From positions 1 to 64,000 of the forward strand of contig NZ_NFIN01000001.1 in NCBI RefSeq assembly GCF_002161765.1: 64,000 bases of DNA. The letters run 5' to 3'. The position numbers were made by a program, and so were the translations under genes. This document shows positions 8,347-18,266 of the stretch, in pieces (the first letter of the stretch is position 1; the number at the start of each line of letters is the position of its first letter). The DNA is from Bacteroides sp. An322 (GTDB lineage: Bacteria > Bacteroidota > Bacteroidia > Bacteroidales > Bacteroidaceae). A model generated the notes under the pieces. That model worked only from the letters and a program-made list of their open reading frames with translations. It was not told the origin of the DNA and did no database searches.

Positions 8347-8391
8347 ATGAGAAATTGCACTACACATCGCCATCATCATTACCTGACGTAA
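8347..8391 (+). CDS. hisL: his operon leader peptide
   Basis: A 14-codon ORF, MRNCTTHRHHHYLT, with four histidines in a five-residue span. It starts just after the promoter and is followed by mutually exclusive RNA hairpins before hisG. When charged tRNA-His is scarce the ribosome would stall on the His codons and favour the antiterminator; when it is plentiful the ribosome reaches the stop and the terminator forms. The peptide itself has no other expected job. It is too short for routine gene callers. Confidence 0.85.
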   Translation: MRNCTTHRHHHYLT

Positions 8392-8394
8392 ACA

Positions 8395-8470
8395 TACGGT
8401 GGGCTGAAGGGTCGTGTAAATTTCTTTATAAGATAATAAGGCTTGCCGTAAATGCGGTAAGCCTTTTTTA
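8395..8470 (+). promoter_or_regulatory. histidine attenuator (antiterminator/terminator)
   Basis: Terminator: AGGCTTGCCG (8439-8448), loop TAAATG, CGGTAAGCCT (8455-8464), then TTTTTT. Competing pairing: TACGGTGGGCT (8395-8405) can pair with 8440-8451, using three or four G-U pairs, which would open the terminator stem. This region begins four bases after the leader peptide stop, as expected for ribosome-controlled attenuation, and ends 33 bp before hisG. Confidence 0.85.
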
Positions 8471-8503
8471 TTTCAGGAATCATAAAAAAAACGATATACA
8501 ATT

Positions 8504-9355
8504 ATGTTAAGAATTGCCGTACAATCAAAGGGCCGCCTGTTCGAGGACACCATGGCCCTGTTAAGCGAAGCAGACATCAAAATCTCTACTTCCAAGCGCA
8601 CCTTGCTTACCCAAGCAAGCAACTTCCCTGTAGAAGTACTCTTCCTCCGCGACGATGACATTCCGCAAACCATAGCCAGCGGAGTAGCCGACATCGGCAT
8701 CGTAGGCGAAAACGAGTTTGTAGAACGAAACGAGAAAGCCGACATCATCTACCGCCTCGGATTCAGCAAATGCCGCCTCTCGTTAGCAATACACAAGGAA
8801 GAGCCTTACGAAGGACTTTCGTGGTTCGAGGGCAAGAAGATAGCCACGTCTTATCCGGGCATCCTCCGGAGCTTCTTGGATAAAAACAACATCAAGGCGG
8901 ATATCCATGTCATCACGGGGTCGGTAGAGATTGCGCCGGGCATCGGACTTGCCGACGCTATCTTTGACATCGTAAGCTCCGGCTCTACCCTCATCAGCAA
9001 CAACCTGAAAGAGGTGGAAGTAGTGATGAAGAGCGAAGCGGTGCTTATCGGCTATCCGGGACTTTCGGAAGAGAAAAAAGAGATTCTCGAACAACTCTTG
9101 TTCCGCATCGAAGCCGTAAAAGCCGCCGAAGACAAGAAATATGTATTGATGAACGCACCTACCGATAAGGTGCAGGAAATCATCGAAGTGCTTCCCGGCA
9201 TCAAGAGCCCGACCATTATGCCCCTTGCCACCGAAGGCTGGAGCAGTGTACACACCGTGCTCGACCAAAAATGTTTCTGGGAAATCATCGGAAAGCTGAA
9301 AGCGCTCGGCGCGCAAGGCATCTTGGTATTACCCATCGAAAAAATGATTTTGTAA
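8504..9355 (+). CDS. hisG: ATP phosphoribosyltransferase
   Basis: First enzyme of histidine synthesis: joins ATP and phosphoribosyl pyrophosphate. The 283-residue length marks the long form, which has its own C-terminal ACT-like regulatory domain (about 205-283) for feedback by histidine and does not need HisZ. Seen: MLRIAVQSKGRLFEDTMALL at the N-terminus, the substrate-site strand IGIVGENE, KIATSYPGILRSFL, and the PRPP-binding loop ISGS-like stretch around GLADAIFDIVSSGSTL. First structural gene after the attenuator; hisD follows after 12 bp. Confidence 0.97.
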   Translation: MLRIAVQSKGRLFEDTMALLSEADIKISTSKRTLLTQASNFPVEVLFLRDDDIPQTIASGVADIGIVGENEFVERNEKADIIYRLGFSKCRLSLAIHKEEPYEGLSWFEGKKIATSYPGILRSFLDKNNIKADIHVITGSVEIAPGIGLADAIFDIVSSGSTLISNNLKEVEVVMKSEAVLIGYPGLSEEKKEILEQLLFRIEAVKAAEDKKYVLMNAPTDKVQEIIEVLPGIKSPTIMPLATEGWSSVHTVLDQKCFWEIIGKLKALGAQGILVLPIEKMIL

Positions 9356-9367
9356 ATACAAACCACC

Positions 9368-10642
9368 ATGAACATCATCCGTTATCCTGAACGTGCCAAA
9401 TGGAGCGACCTGCTGAAACGCTCGGCACTGCATACCGAAGACATACGCCTTGCCGTAAAGGAAATCATCGGCAAAGTACGCGCGGAAGGCGACCGTGCCA
9501 TCTACGAATACGAAGAGAAGTTTGATAAGGTAAAGCTAAGCTCGCTGCTCGTGACCCCGGAAGAATTCGATGAAGCCGGAAAAGCCATCGGGAGCGAACT
9601 GAAGGAAGCCATCCTGCGTGCGTTGGAAAACATCCGTACGTTCCATGCCGCACAAAAATTCGAAGGCAAGAAAGTGGAAACCGTTCCGGGAGTGACCTGC
9701 TGGCAAAAAGCGGTTCCCATCGAAAAGGTAGGCCTTTACATTCCGGGCGGGACGGCTCCCCTGTTCTCTACCGTCCTGATGCTTGCCGTTCCGGCACAAA
9801 TAGCCGGATGCAAGGAAATCGTGCTCTGCTCGCCCCCCAACCGCGAAGGCAAGATACACCCTGCCATCCTGTTTGCGGCACAGGCGTCGGGCGTAAAGAA
9901 AGTATTCAAGACCGGAGGTGTGCAAGCCATCGCCGCCATGGCATACGGAACGGAGAGCGTGCCCAAGGTATATAAGATATTCGGTCCGGGCAACCAATAC
10001 GTCACCATAGCCAAGCAAGAAGTGTCCTTGCGAGATGTAGCCATCGACATGCCCGCCGGCCCTTCGGAAGTAGCGGTGCTTGCCGACGAAACCGCCAATC
10101 CGATATTCGTGGCATCCGACCTCCTTTCGCAAGCCGAACACGGAGTGGACAGCCAAGCCATCCTGATTACCACATCCGAGACCTTGCTACGCGAAACCCA
10201 AGCTGAAGTGGAACGCCAACTTGCCGTGCTCCCGCGTAAAACCATTACCGAGCAATCGTTGAAATCGAGCAAGCTAATAGTAGTAAAGAACATCGACGAA
10301 GCCCTCGACATGGTGAACGAATACGCTCCCGAACACCTGATTATCGAAACCCGTGACTATCGGGATATAGCCGAGCGGGTCGTCAATGCCGGTTCGGTAT
10401 TCATGGGTCCGTATGCGCCCGAAAGTGCTGGCGATTATGCTTCGGGCACCAACCATACCCTCCCCACCAACGGATATGCCAAAGCGTATAGCGGAGTAAG
10501 CCTGGATAGCTTCATCCGAAAGATTACCTTCCAGGAAATCACCCGTGAAGGCATCCGCACCTTGGGACCGACCATCCAAACAATGGCGGAAAACGAACAA
10601 CTCGACGCACATAAGAATGCCGTGACGGTACGGCTTTTATAG
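9368..10642 (+). CDS. hisD: histidinol dehydrogenase
   Basis: Catalyses the last two steps, oxidising L-histidinol to L-histidine with NAD and zinc. The 424 residues match the family length. Family blocks seen: VGLYIPGGTAPLFSTVLM, IFGPGNQYVTIAKQEVS, IDMPAGPSEVAVLADE, the zinc-site stretch LLSQAEHGVDSQAI, and EYAPEHLIIETRD near the C-terminus, plus GTNHTLPTNGYAKAYSGVS. Closely follows hisG; a long inverted repeat separates it from hisC. Confidence 0.97.
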   Translation: MNIIRYPERAKWSDLLKRSALHTEDIRLAVKEIIGKVRAEGDRAIYEYEEKFDKVKLSSLLVTPEEFDEAGKAIGSELKEAILRALENIRTFHAAQKFEGKKVETVPGVTCWQKAVPIEKVGLYIPGGTAPLFSTVLMLAVPAQIAGCKEIVLCSPPNREGKIHPAILFAAQASGVKKVFKTGGVQAIAAMAYGTESVPKVYKIFGPGNQYVTIAKQEVSLRDVAIDMPAGPSEVAVLADETANPIFVASDLLSQAEHGVDSQAILITTSETLLRETQAEVERQLAVLPRKTITEQSLKSSKLIVVKNIDEALDMVNEYAPEHLIIETRDYRDIAERVVNAGSVFMGPYAPESAGDYASGTNHTLPTNGYAKAYSGVSLDSFIRKITFQEITREGIRTLGPTIQTMAENEQLDAHKNAVTVRLL

Positions 10643-10766
10643 GAGTTAAAGGAAGTTATTTCAGGTAGTTAAAGGGAGTTAGAAGCCAATGCAACAAGAC
10701 TATTGGCATTTAACTCCTGCCGAAGGCATAACTCCTTTTAACTTCCCAAAATAACTCCTATTAAAT
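10641..10766. repeat. imperfect inverted repeat between hisD and hisC
   Basis: Left half has AGGAGTTAAAGGAAGTTATTT, broken by one base from the GGTAGTTAAAGGGAGTTAG repeat; right half carries the complements (AACTCCTTTTAACTTCCC, AAAATAACTCCTATT). It can fold into a long imperfect hairpin inside the his operon, where it may stabilise or attenuate the transcript. Confidence 0.6.
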
Positions 10767-10783
10767 ATAATAAAGATACACCC

Positions 10784-11824
10784 ATGAAACCATTAAAAGA
10801 ATTGACCCGACCGAACATTTGGGCACTGAAGCCCTATTCTTCGGCACGCGATGAATATAGCGGAAAGACGGCATCGGTGTTCCTCGATGCCAACGAGAAC
10901 CCGTATAATACCCCCAACAACCGCTATCCCGACCCGCTCCAAAAAGAGCTGAAAGCCTTGATAGCACCCGTCAAGAAGGTAAACCCCGAACAAATCTTCT
11001 TGGGAAACGGAAGCGATGAAGCCATCGACCTTCTCTTCCGTGCCTTTTGCCGTCCGGAGGTGGACAATGTAGTGGCTATCCATCCCACCTACGGCATGTA
11101 CGAAGTATGCGCCGACATCAACGACGTGGAATACCGCAAAGTGTTGCTCGACGGGAACTTCCAGTTTAAGGCGGAAGATTTGCTCAAGGCTTCGGACGAG
11201 AACACCAAGCTGATGTTCCTCTGCTCGCCCAACAACCCTACGGGAAACAACCTCGATGCCAAGGAAATCATCGCCTTGCTACAAGCGTTTCAAGGCATTG
11301 TCGTCATCGACGAAGCCTACATCGACTTCTCCAGCCAGCCTTCGTTTATAGGCATCCTTGACGAATATCCCAACCTCATCATCCTCCAAACATTCTCGAA
11401 AGCGTGGGGATGCGCCGCTATCCGCTTAGGCATGGCATTCGCTTCGCCCGACATCATCGGCATATTCACCAAAATCAAATATCCGTACAACATCAACCTC
11501 CTCACCCAGCAAGAAGCCCTGCGCATGATGCAACGCCATTACGAAGTGCAACGCTGGGTAAGCACCCTGTTAGAAGAACGCGCGCGCCTGATGGAAGCTT
11601 TCGCCCGACTCTCGTGTTGCAAGAAGGTATTCCCCACCGATGCCAATTTCTTCCTGACCCGCGTGACCCATGCGAAAGCCATCTACGATTACTTAGTAGA
11701 CCAAGGCATCATCGTGCGAAACCGTTCCAACGTCACGCTTTGCGAAGATTGCCTCCGCATCACCGTTGGCACCCGTCCTGAAAACGACACCTTACTGGAA
11801 GCATTGAGAAACTATACCGAATAA
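10784..11824 (+). CDS. hisC: histidinol-phosphate aminotransferase
   Basis: PLP enzyme of fold type I that makes L-histidinol phosphate from imidazole acetol phosphate and glutamate. 346 residues. Seen: [10 protein letters not shown] near the N-terminus, the cofactor-binding [32 protein letters not shown], and the PLP lysine in [14 protein letters not shown], with [11 protein letters not shown] near the end. Third structural gene of the his operon. Confidence 0.97.
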   Translation: MKPLKELTRPNIWALKPYSSARDEYSGKTASVFLDANENPYNTPNNRYPDPLQKELKALIAPVKKVNPEQIFLGNGSDEAIDLLFRAFCRPEVDNVVAIHPTYGMYEVCADINDVEYRKVLLDGNFQFKAEDLLKASDENTKLMFLCSPNNPTGNNLDAKEIIALLQAFQGIVVIDEAYIDFSSQPSFIGILDEYPNLIILQTFSKAWGCAAIRLGMAFASPDIIGIFTKIKYPYNINLLTQQEALRMMQRHYEVQRWVSTLLEERARLMEAFARLSCCKKVFPTDANFFLTRVTHAKAIYDYLVDQGIIVRNRSNVTLCEDCLRITVGTRPENDTLLEALRNYTE

Positions 11825-11832
11825 TGATTTAT

Positions 11833-11963
11833 CACCACAGATTACACAGATTTCATTAATTGATAATGAACAATTAATAGTTAATAACGACCGAGAAAAC
11901 ACCTACAGTTATTCATTATTCACTCTTAATTATTAATTAATAAAATCTGTGTAATCTGTGGTG
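11833..11963. repeat. 21 bp perfect inverted repeat between hisC and hisB
   Basis: Arms 11833-11853 (CACCACAGATTACACAGATT plus T) and 11943-11963 are exact reverse complements. The spacer holds further AT-rich inverted motifs (ATTAATAGTTAATAA-like). It ends 18 bp before the hisB ATG, so the hisB ribosome site lies just outside the right arm. The related words GCAGATTAACGC and CACCACAGAGGACACAGG appear at 42880-42990. Confidence 0.8.
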
Positions 11964-11981
11964 AAAAAACAAAGAAGCAGC

Positions 11982-13106
11982 ATGAAAAAGAAAGTCCTGT
12001 TTATCGACCGCGACGGAACACTCGTGATTGAACCTCCCGTCGACTACCAGCTCGATTCGTTCGAGAAACTGGAATTCTATCCGAAAGTGTTCCGCAACCT
12101 GCATTTTATCCACACCCGCCTCGACTTCGAACTCGTGATGGTGACCAATCAAGACGGGCTGGGCACGGCTTCGTTCCCCGAAGACACCTTTTGGCCCGTG
12201 CACAACCTGATGCTGAAGAGCTTCGCCGGCGAAGGCATCACCTTCGACGACATCTGCATCGACCGCTCCTTCCCCGAAGACAATGCGCCCACACGCAAGC
12301 CGCGCACGGGAATGCTCACCCGCTATATCCATAACGAGGAATACGACCTTGCGGGGAGTTTTGTCATCGGAGACCGGGCTACCGACGTGGAACTTGCCAA
12401 GAACTTGGGATGCCGGGCTATCCTGTTGCAACCCGACACCTCGATACTAAAAGATACAGAACTGGAAAACGTGTGCGCCCTCGCCACGACCGACTGGGAC
12501 CGCATTGCGGAATTCCTCTTTGCGGGAGAGCGTATCGCCGAAGTGCGACGCACCACGAAAGAAACCGACATCCATGTCCGCATCAACTTAGACGGAAACG
12601 GCACGTGCGACATATCTACGGGATTAGGCTTCTTCGACCACATGTTAGAACAAATAGGCAAACACGGAGGCATCGACCTGACCATCCGCGTGAAAGGGGA
12701 TTTATACGTAGACGAACATCATACGATAGAAGATACCGCTATCGCCTTGGGCGAGTGCATCTATCAGGCGTTGGGAAGCAAGCGGGGCATCGAACGCTAC
12801 GGATACTGCCTGCCCATGGACGATTGCCTGTGCCAAGTGGCGCTCGATTTCGGCGGACGCCCCTGGCTGGTATGGGACGCCTCGTTCCGCCGCGAGAAGA
12901 TAGGCGAAATGCCCACCGAAATGTTCTTGCACTTCTTCAAGTCGCTGAGCGATTCCGCCCGCATGAACCTCAACATCCGTGCCGAAGGCGAAAACGAGCA
13001 CCACAAGATAGAAGGCATCTTCAAAGCCCTCGCCCGAAGCCTCAAAATGGCTATCCGACGCGACATCTATCACTACGAAGTGCCCTCGAGCAAAGGAAGC
13101 CTGTAA
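11982..13106 (+). CDS. hisB: bifunctional histidinol-phosphatase / imidazoleglycerol-phosphate dehydratase
   Basis: Two enzymes in one chain. N-terminal HAD phosphatase (about 1-165): nucleophile motif [17 protein letters not shown], and [14 protein letters not shown]; it removes phosphate from histidinol phosphate. C-terminal dehydratase (about 180-374): [25 protein letters not shown], the metal-binding repeat [14 protein letters not shown] and its second copy [19 protein letters not shown] chose the ATG at 11982; the in-frame GTG at 11958 lies within the right arm of the inverted repeat and adds residues not typical of the family. Fused hisB is usual for Bacteroidetes and enteric bacteria. 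Confidence 0.96.
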   Translation: MKKKVLFIDRDGTLVIEPPVDYQLDSFEKLEFYPKVFRNLHFIHTRLDFELVMVTNQDGLGTASFPEDTFWPVHNLMLKSFAGEGITFDDICIDRSFPEDNAPTRKPRTGMLTRYIHNEEYDLAGSFVIGDRATDVELAKNLGCRAILLQPDTSILKDTELENVCALATTDWDRIAEFLFAGERIAEVRRTTKETDIHVRINLDGNGTCDISTGLGFFDHMLEQIGKHGGIDLTIRVKGDLYVDEHHTIEDTAIALGECIYQALGSKRGIERYGYCLPMDDCLCQVALDFGGRPWLVWDASFRREKIGEMPTEMFLHFFKSLSDSARMNLNIRAEGENEHHKIEGIFKALARSLKMAIRRDIYHYEVPSSKGSL

Positions 13107-13172
13107 GAATGAAAAATTTTTGAGAATGAAGAATCGCTCCACCCGCTTGAAATTCTTCATTGAAGCGTCAAA

Positions 13173-13204
13173 TTTGGTCACTTTTACATTTTTCGCTATC
13201 TTTG
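13173..13204 (+). promoter_or_regulatory. lepA promoter
   Basis: TTTG at 13173-13176, 20 bp spacer, TATCTTTG at 13197-13204: full Bacteroidetes consensus. It lies inside an N-terminal extension of the open frame and so supports the later lepA start at 13235. Confidence 0.8.
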
Positions 13205-13234
13205 CACACAAAACGCTGTAATCAAGTAAACTAT

Positions 13235-15016
13235 ATGAAGAATATCCGAAATTTCTGCATCATTGCCCATATCGACCATGGGAAATCCACACTTGCCGAC
13301 CGCTTGTTGGAACATACCCAAACCATTAAAATTACGGAAGGACAGATGCTTGATGACATGGATTTGGAAAGGGAACGAGGTATAACCATCAAAAGCCATG
13401 CCATACAAATGGAGTATCTATACAACGGAGAAAAATACATTCTGAACTTAATCGATACTCCGGGTCACGTAGACTTTTCGTACGAAGTGTCCCGCTCCAT
13501 TGCAGCCTGTGAAGGAGCTTTGTTGGTGGTAGACGCTTCGCAAGGGGTGCAGGCACAGACCATCTCTAATCTCTATATGGCATTGGAACACGATTTGGAA
13601 ATCATTCCGGTTATGAACAAATGCGACATGGATAGTGCCATGCCCGATGAAGTGGAAGACGAAATCATCGACCTATTAGGATGCAAGCGGGAAGAGATTA
13701 TCCGTGCATCCGGAAAGACCGGAATGGGGGTAGAAGAAATACTGAAAGCTGTAGTAGAGCGTATTCCTTGCCCTACGGGAGACGAGAATGCACCGCTTCA
13801 AGCCTTGATTTTCGACTCGGTATTCAATTCGTTCCGTGGTATCATCGCTTATTTCAAGGTAGAAAACGGTATTATCCGTACAGGAGACAAAGTGAAGTTC
13901 TTCAATACCGGAAAAGAATACGATGCCGATGAAGTAGGGGTGTTGAAAATGGATTTAGTACCCCGCAAAGAATTGCGTACCGGAGACGTAGGCTATATCA
14001 TTTCAGGTATCAAGACCTCCCGTGAAGTGAAGGTCGGTGATACGATTACGCATATCGAACGTCCGTGTGAAAAAGCCATCGAAGGGTTTGAGGAAGTCAA
14101 GCCGATGGTCTTTGCCGGTGTATATCCCATCGAAGCGGAAGATTACGAGAATTTGCGTTCTTCATTAGAGAAACTTCAGTTGAATGACGCTTCTCTGACT
14201 TTCCAACCCGAATCGTCTTTGGCTTTGGGCTTCGGTTTCCGGTGCGGTTTCTTGGGGTTGCTCCACATGGAAATCATACAAGAACGGCTCGACCGTGAAT
14301 TTAATATGAATGTTATTACTACTGTGCCCAACGTGTCTTATATGGTATATGATAAGCAGGGCGGGGTGCAGGAAGTTCATAATCCCGGCGGTATGCCCGA
14401 ACCGACATTGATAGACCACATCGAAGAACCTTATATTGATGCGTCTATCATCACCACTACTGATTACATCGGTCCGATTATGACCCTTTGCTTGGGAAAA
14501 CGCGGTGAATTGGTACGTCAAGACTATATTTCTGGGAATCGTGTGGAATTGCATTACAAGATGCCCTTGGGTGAAATTGTCATCGATTTCTACGACAAGT
14601 TGAAGAGTATTTCGAAAGGGTATGCTTCGTTTGATTATCATACATCGGGGTTCCGTCCTTCGAAATTAGTAAAGCTGGATATCCTATTGAACGGCGAACC
14701 GGTTGACGCTCTTTCTACCTTGACACATGTAGACAATGCATACGAATTAGGTCGTCGCATGTGTGAAAAATTGAAAGAACTCATTCCTCGGCAGCAATTC
14801 GAGATTGCGATTCAAGCTGCTATCGGTGCCAAGATTATTGCCCGCGAAACCATAAAAGCTGTGCGCAAGGACGTAACGGCAAAATGTTACGGAGGTGACG
14901 TAAGTCGTAAGCGTAAATTGCTTGAAAAACAAAAGCGGGGCAAGAAGCGCATGAAGCAAATCGGTACGGTAGAGGTGCCGCAGAAAGCCTTCCTTGCTGT
15001 ATTGAAGTTAGACTAA
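13235..15016 (+). CDS. lepA: elongation factor 4 (LepA)
   Basis: Ribosome-associated GTPase related to EF-G. The 593-residue product has G1 [15 protein letters not shown]3 DTPGHVDF, G4 NKCD, then EF-G-like domains and the LepA-specific C-terminal domain ending [23 protein letters not shown]. The open frame extends 25 codons upstream to 13160, but the promoter lies in that extension and the family starts at [18 protein letters not shown], so 13235 is the start. Single cistron. Confidence 0.97.
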   Translation: MKNIRNFCIIAHIDHGKSTLADRLLEHTQTIKITEGQMLDDMDLERERGITIKSHAIQMEYLYNGEKYILNLIDTPGHVDFSYEVSRSIAACEGALLVVDASQGVQAQTISNLYMALEHDLEIIPVMNKCDMDSAMPDEVEDEIIDLLGCKREEIIRASGKTGMGVEEILKAVVERIPCPTGDENAPLQALIFDSVFNSFRGIIAYFKVENGIIRTGDKVKFFNTGKEYDADEVGVLKMDLVPRKELRTGDVGYIISGIKTSREVKVGDTITHIERPCEKAIEGFEEVKPMVFAGVYPIEAEDYENLRSSLEKLQLNDASLTFQPESSLALGFGFRCGFLGLLHMEIIQERLDREFNMNVITTVPNVSYMVYDKQGGVQEVHNPGGMPEPTLIDHIEEPYIDASIITTTDYIGPIMTLCLGKRGELVRQDYISGNRVELHYKMPLGEIVIDFYDKLKSISKGYASFDYHTSGFRPSKLVKLDILLNGEPVDALSTLTHVDNAYELGRRMCEKLKELIPRQQFEIAIQAAIGAKIIARETIKAVRKDVTAKCYGGDVSRKRKLLEKQKRGKKRMKQIGTVEVPQKAFLAVLKLD

Positions 15017-15051
15017 TTTTTAATAGAATCAATAAAACTTACCAATCAACA

Positions 15052-15096
15052 AGTAATGTCATTCTTCCTCCTCACGGTCGCTAGAATGACATTACT
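15052..15096. repeat. hairpin behind lepA, related to the MITE core
   Basis: AGTAATGTCATTC (15052-15064) and GAATGACATTACT (15084-15096) pair perfectly and are followed by TTTT on the plus strand. Word content (GTCAT...AATGACATTACT) is shared with the ends of the hairpin in the 6.6 and 40.8 kb elements. It can act as a lepA terminator. Confidence 0.6.
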
Positions 15097-15131
15097 TTTC
15101 AATAACTGGCTTTCATCAAAAAACTCCCTTT

Positions 15132-17789
15132 TTATATCCGAAAACCAATTCGGGAAACCGGTGATTGGGATATCGATTTAAACCGGACGTATGCCGACTC
15201 TACATCTTCTTTTTTAATCAACCGGCAAGTTTCCCAATCAATCGGAAGTTCATGAGAAAGAACCCGATTTGCCATAGCAGGAAAAATCCCATGGCAAACA
15301 TATTGCTCTATCCAACGGGCATTACTGAAATTTTTTCCTTTCACATTAACCGTTTCACAAATAGTAGAATACAAATATTCCGCAGCTTCCCCTTCCAAAA
15401 CATAATTCCCTTTCGCCAAAAGCTGCCGGGCTATCTGCATCAGCTCATCCGCCGAATAATCAGCAAACCGGAACACATGTGGGAATCTTCCTTTCAACCC
15501 CGGATTGGTATCCAACATTTGCAACATCTCCTGCTCATATCCAGCAAGAATGACAATCATATCTTGTTTAGGCTGAGCCAATACGGTAAGCAAACACTCA
15601 ATGGCACGATAACCGAAATCTTTCTTTCCGTCACGATCTGCAGTTAATGTATAAGCTTCGTCTATAAACAAGACATTTCCTTGTGCCTGACTCAAGATAG
15701 CCTGCATATTCTTTTCTGTTTCCCCAATATACTGTCCGACTATCCGACTACGTTCTGTAACAATTACCTCACCTTTTGAAAGCAGCCCCATAGCATGATA
15801 AATTTTCCCCATCATCTTTGCCACGGTTGTCTTTCCGGTTCCCGGACTACCGATAAAAACACAATGGTTTATCCCAGCCTCCTTATTCGGCAATCCTATC
15901 TGCTTGCGAAGCTGATTGAAGCGAACATGATTGAACGTTTCAGCCAAATGTCTTTTTATATCAACCAAACCGACCATAGCCTCCAGCTCTTTCATACATT
16001 GCCCGTAAGACAAGCCATCTTTTTCTGCCGTTTCATAACGGATATCTTCCGGTTCTATCGTGGCATAAACGGTTTGCCTTTCAGCTTCATCTACATTTGC
16101 TAAATTCAACACACGCTGTTGGAAATACGGAAAAACCGATTCTTGCAAAAAACGTTCTGCCTCTTCCTGTCCCCATTGGTTAAGTTCTCCCTTTCGATAC
16201 AGAGTCATAATCAAGTCCGCCAAATACCGTTCAGCTTTGGGTGAAAAATAGAGCTGTTGATTTTCCAAACTTTTTTGTATGGTATGTGCCACATCAGAAG
16301 GAGTATAACAACCCAATTCAATTCGATTGCTTTTTGGAAAACTAGCCCTCAATGCCGGATAAATATCAAACAACTGAACAGCTTCCGCCTCTGTAGCCCG
16401 GATAAAAAACGTGCAATAACCCTCATCCAATTTCCGTTTCAAAAACCGGTAAATCGCTCTTCCATTTCCTCCCAACAAAGGGGCTATCCGAGTCAGGCAA
16501 ACTATACCTTCCTTACATTTATCTAATGCATCTGGCATTTCCCCGCAAAGTTCAGCAGCATTTTTAGGCTCAGCCAAATATTCTATATCCAAATAATGGA
16601 AATCTTTCGGTTGGCAAAGCAAATACGCAAAGTGGTCTAAAACCTGTTGTGTCTCTGCCCTTTCCTCTCCAATAAATACATAATTCATATTTCGGGTTAT
16701 TGGAAACAGTCCGTTATCTTCACGCAGACAATCAAATACTTGGGCTTGAAAACATTCCATAACTTTATGCTTTAGCGAAGCAAAGCCCATGACTCTCCGA
16801 AGCATACTCCAAGAAGAAAGATATTCTTTTCTCACTTCCAAGTAATTCATCAAGGCATAATCTGGAAGGTTTTTCTGGATATTTTCCCCATAACAAACAG
16901 CCTTCCCGTTACAATCCAATTCAAAAGATACTTTATAAAACGGTTCTCCGTTATGGGCTATCAGACAAAGATACCGGTCAGGCATCCACATAAACGGAGA
17001 ATCGAAAACAAAGTCAATTTTCCGTTTTGCCGGGGAACCGTTTCTTTTCGTAACCGAAATCTTATCCATCAGGCAATAAGAATTGTCATAGCAATACGCC
17101 ATAAACTCATCGTGCATATTCAAAGCTCTGGAAATACTCAGCGAAAGCATAAGTTTGCCTGACATGCCAACCGATTCTCCCGCTTCACGTTCCACTTCCA
17201 TACTCCGGATGCGCGGATGAGAAACTTTTCCTCCGTCAGGCAAAAGCGAAAAACAAAACCGATAATTATTACCGATTTGTTCAAAACGAGTATCTGAAGG
17301 AACCGGAGCTAAATTATTCAACAAGATAAAATAATCTCCTGGGCACAAACCTCCTAGCAAATCAGACATATCTAGATAAATTCCGCTTTCATTGGGTTCA
17401 TAACTTTCCTGAATCAAAGCCTTGCTTCTTCCTTTTTTATAGAGAAACACCTGAGCAAGTTCACCGTTACAAAAAGCCGCTTTTTCTATCTGGTCAAACA
17501 TCAAATAGAAAAAAGCATCACTCCGGTACTTATGTAAGCTTGTCTTAAAATGAGTTGCCTCATCCAGCACATCCGTACCGTCTAAATTCAATTCGGCAGA
17601 ACCGAATGTATATGCAGCAGGAAGAATCCCTTCCGGCATTTCATATTCTGTTTCCCCTTCCCGATAACAAATCATCGTTTCAGATGTTTTCACTACATCC
17701 GAATCAGAATGAGATGACAAAAATTCTTCTAAAGCTTTATCAAATTCGTGACCCGAAACCAACTCTTCTTTTTCTATATCATCAATCAT
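15132..17789 (-). CDS. CbxX/CfqX-type AAA+ ATPase with long N-terminal region
   Basis: 885 residues. The C-terminal third is a AAA+ domain of the CbbX/SpoVK family, whose members remodel protein assemblies: Walker A GSPGTGKTT (Lys653), the ERSRIVGQYIGETEKN pore-loop region, Walker B NVLFIDEAYTLT, sensor-type AGYEQEMLQML and the arginine-finger stretch NPGLKGRFPHVFRF. A middle region (about 365-600) may be a worn ATPase-like fold (NYVFIGEERAETQQVLDHF) with no P-loop. The N-terminal 300 residues are beta-rich with an acidic start and resemble stress-linked TerD-like carriers in places (DAFFYLMFDQIEKAAFCNG, GDYFILLNN), but I cannot name the domain. Own promoter 290 bp upstream. Confidence 0.75.
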   Translation of the reverse strand: MIDDIEKEELVSGHEFDKALEEFLSSHSDSDVVKTSETMICYREGETEYEMPEGILPAAYTFGSAELNLDGTDVLDEATHFKTSLHKYRSDAFFYLMFDQIEKAAFCNGELAQVFLYKKGRSKALIQESYEPNESGIYLDMSDLLGGLCPGDYFILLNNLAPVPSDTRFEQIGNNYRFCFSLLPDGGKVSHPRIRSMEVEREAGESVGMSGKLMLSLSISRALNMHDEFMAYCYDNSYCLMDKISVTKRNGSPAKRKIDFVFDSPFMWMPDRYLCLIAHNGEPFYKVSFELDCNGKAVCYGENIQKNLPDYALMNYLEVRKEYLSSWSMLRRVMGFASLKHKVMECFQAQVFDCLREDNGLFPITRNMNYVFIGEERAETQQVLDHFAYLLCQPKDFHYLDIEYLAEPKNAAELCGEMPDALDKCKEGIVCLTRIAPLLGGNGRAIYRFLKRKLDEGYCTFFIRATEAEAVQLFDIYPALRASFPKSNRIELGCYTPSDVAHTIQKSLENQQLYFSPKAERYLADLIMTLYRKGELNQWGQEEAERFLQESVFPYFQQRVLNLANVDEAERQTVYATIEPEDIRYETAEKDGLSYGQCMKELEAMVGLVDIKRHLAETFNHVRFNQLRKQIGLPNKEAGINHCVFIGSPGTGKTTVAKMMGKIYHAMGLLSKGEVIVTERSRIVGQYIGETEKNMQAILSQAQGNVLFIDEAYTLTADRDGKKDFGYRAIECLLTVLAQPKQDMIVILAGYEQEMLQMLDTNPGLKGRFPHVFRFADYSADELMQIARQLLAKGNYVLEGEAAEYLYSTICETVNVKGKNFSNARWIEQYVCHGIFPAMANRVLSHELPIDWETCRLIKKEDVESAYVRFKSISQSPVSRIGFRI

Positions 17790-18075
17790 AATTATAACTA
17801 TTTTTTAAGTGAATAATAAACAAGAATAAAGCGCATATACAACTTAATTGCATACGCAAAAGAATACAAAAAATACATTTTGCTTAAAGACACAAATTAC
17901 CCGAATATGTACAATAAATCAAAGAACACAACAAACGCTACTTTGCAACGCTCCTGCCTAAGCAAGAACCTCGTAAAGTGCTTCCACATTGTTTTTCTTT
18001 GATTATCGACATCATCTTTCTTGAATATTATGATTGATAGTAAAATCGAAAAGTCTTTAATTCTTTAAGATGTCA
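17790..18075 (-). other. long 5' leader of the AAA+ gene
   Basis: Between the minus-strand promoter at 18076-18106 and the AAA+ start there are about 280 bases without a clear gene. A 24-codon ATG ORF can be read at 17938-18012, without recognisable composition bias. I see no riboswitch or terminator pattern; the stretch is AT-rich. Confidence 0.4.
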
Positions 18076-18106
18076 CAAAGATACAACTCTTTTTAGAATT
18101 TTCAAA
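18076..18106 (-). promoter_or_regulatory. promoter of the AAA+ gene
   Basis: On the minus strand TTTG (18103-18106), 19 bp, TATCTTTG (18076-18083): full consensus match, facing the AAA+ gene at 17789. Confidence 0.7.
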
Positions 18107-18127
18107 AAACAGACACAATTTATAGAC

Positions 18128-18157
18128 AAAAAAATAAGAATGTTCGTAAACACTCTT
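18128..18157 (-). terminator. terminator downstream of the DUF4301 gene
   Basis: Read on the minus strand: AAGAGTGTT, loop TACG, AACATTCTT, then a short A and a run of seven T. One G-U pair in the stem. Confidence 0.6.
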
Positions 18158-18200
18158 ACTAATCAAACAATTAAAGCTAAACCAAGTATAGAATTTACAT

Positions 18201-18256
18201 AGTTGATAATTGATAGTTTAGCCGGCATATCAACTATAAACTATCAATTATCAACT
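18201..18256. repeat. 20 bp perfect inverted repeat
   Basis: AGTTGATAATTGATAGTTTA (18201-18220) and its exact complement at 18237-18256, just past the DUF4301 stop. Similar AT-rich hairpins lie behind galE (23364-23416) and tyrA. Confidence 0.8.
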
Positions 18257-18266
18257 GATAAAACGT

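Noticed and set aside
11958-11981. GTG start for hisB
   Set aside because: Lies in the right arm of a 21 bp inverted repeat; the ATG at 11982 gives the normal N-terminus.
13160-13234. Upstream extension of the lepA reading frame
   Set aside because: A consensus promoter lies inside it and LepA proteins begin at the later Met.
17938-18012. 24-codon ORF in the leader of the AAA+ gene as a possible leader peptide
   Set aside because: No bias for one amino acid and no terminator or alternative hairpin follows, unlike the his and aromatic leaders.
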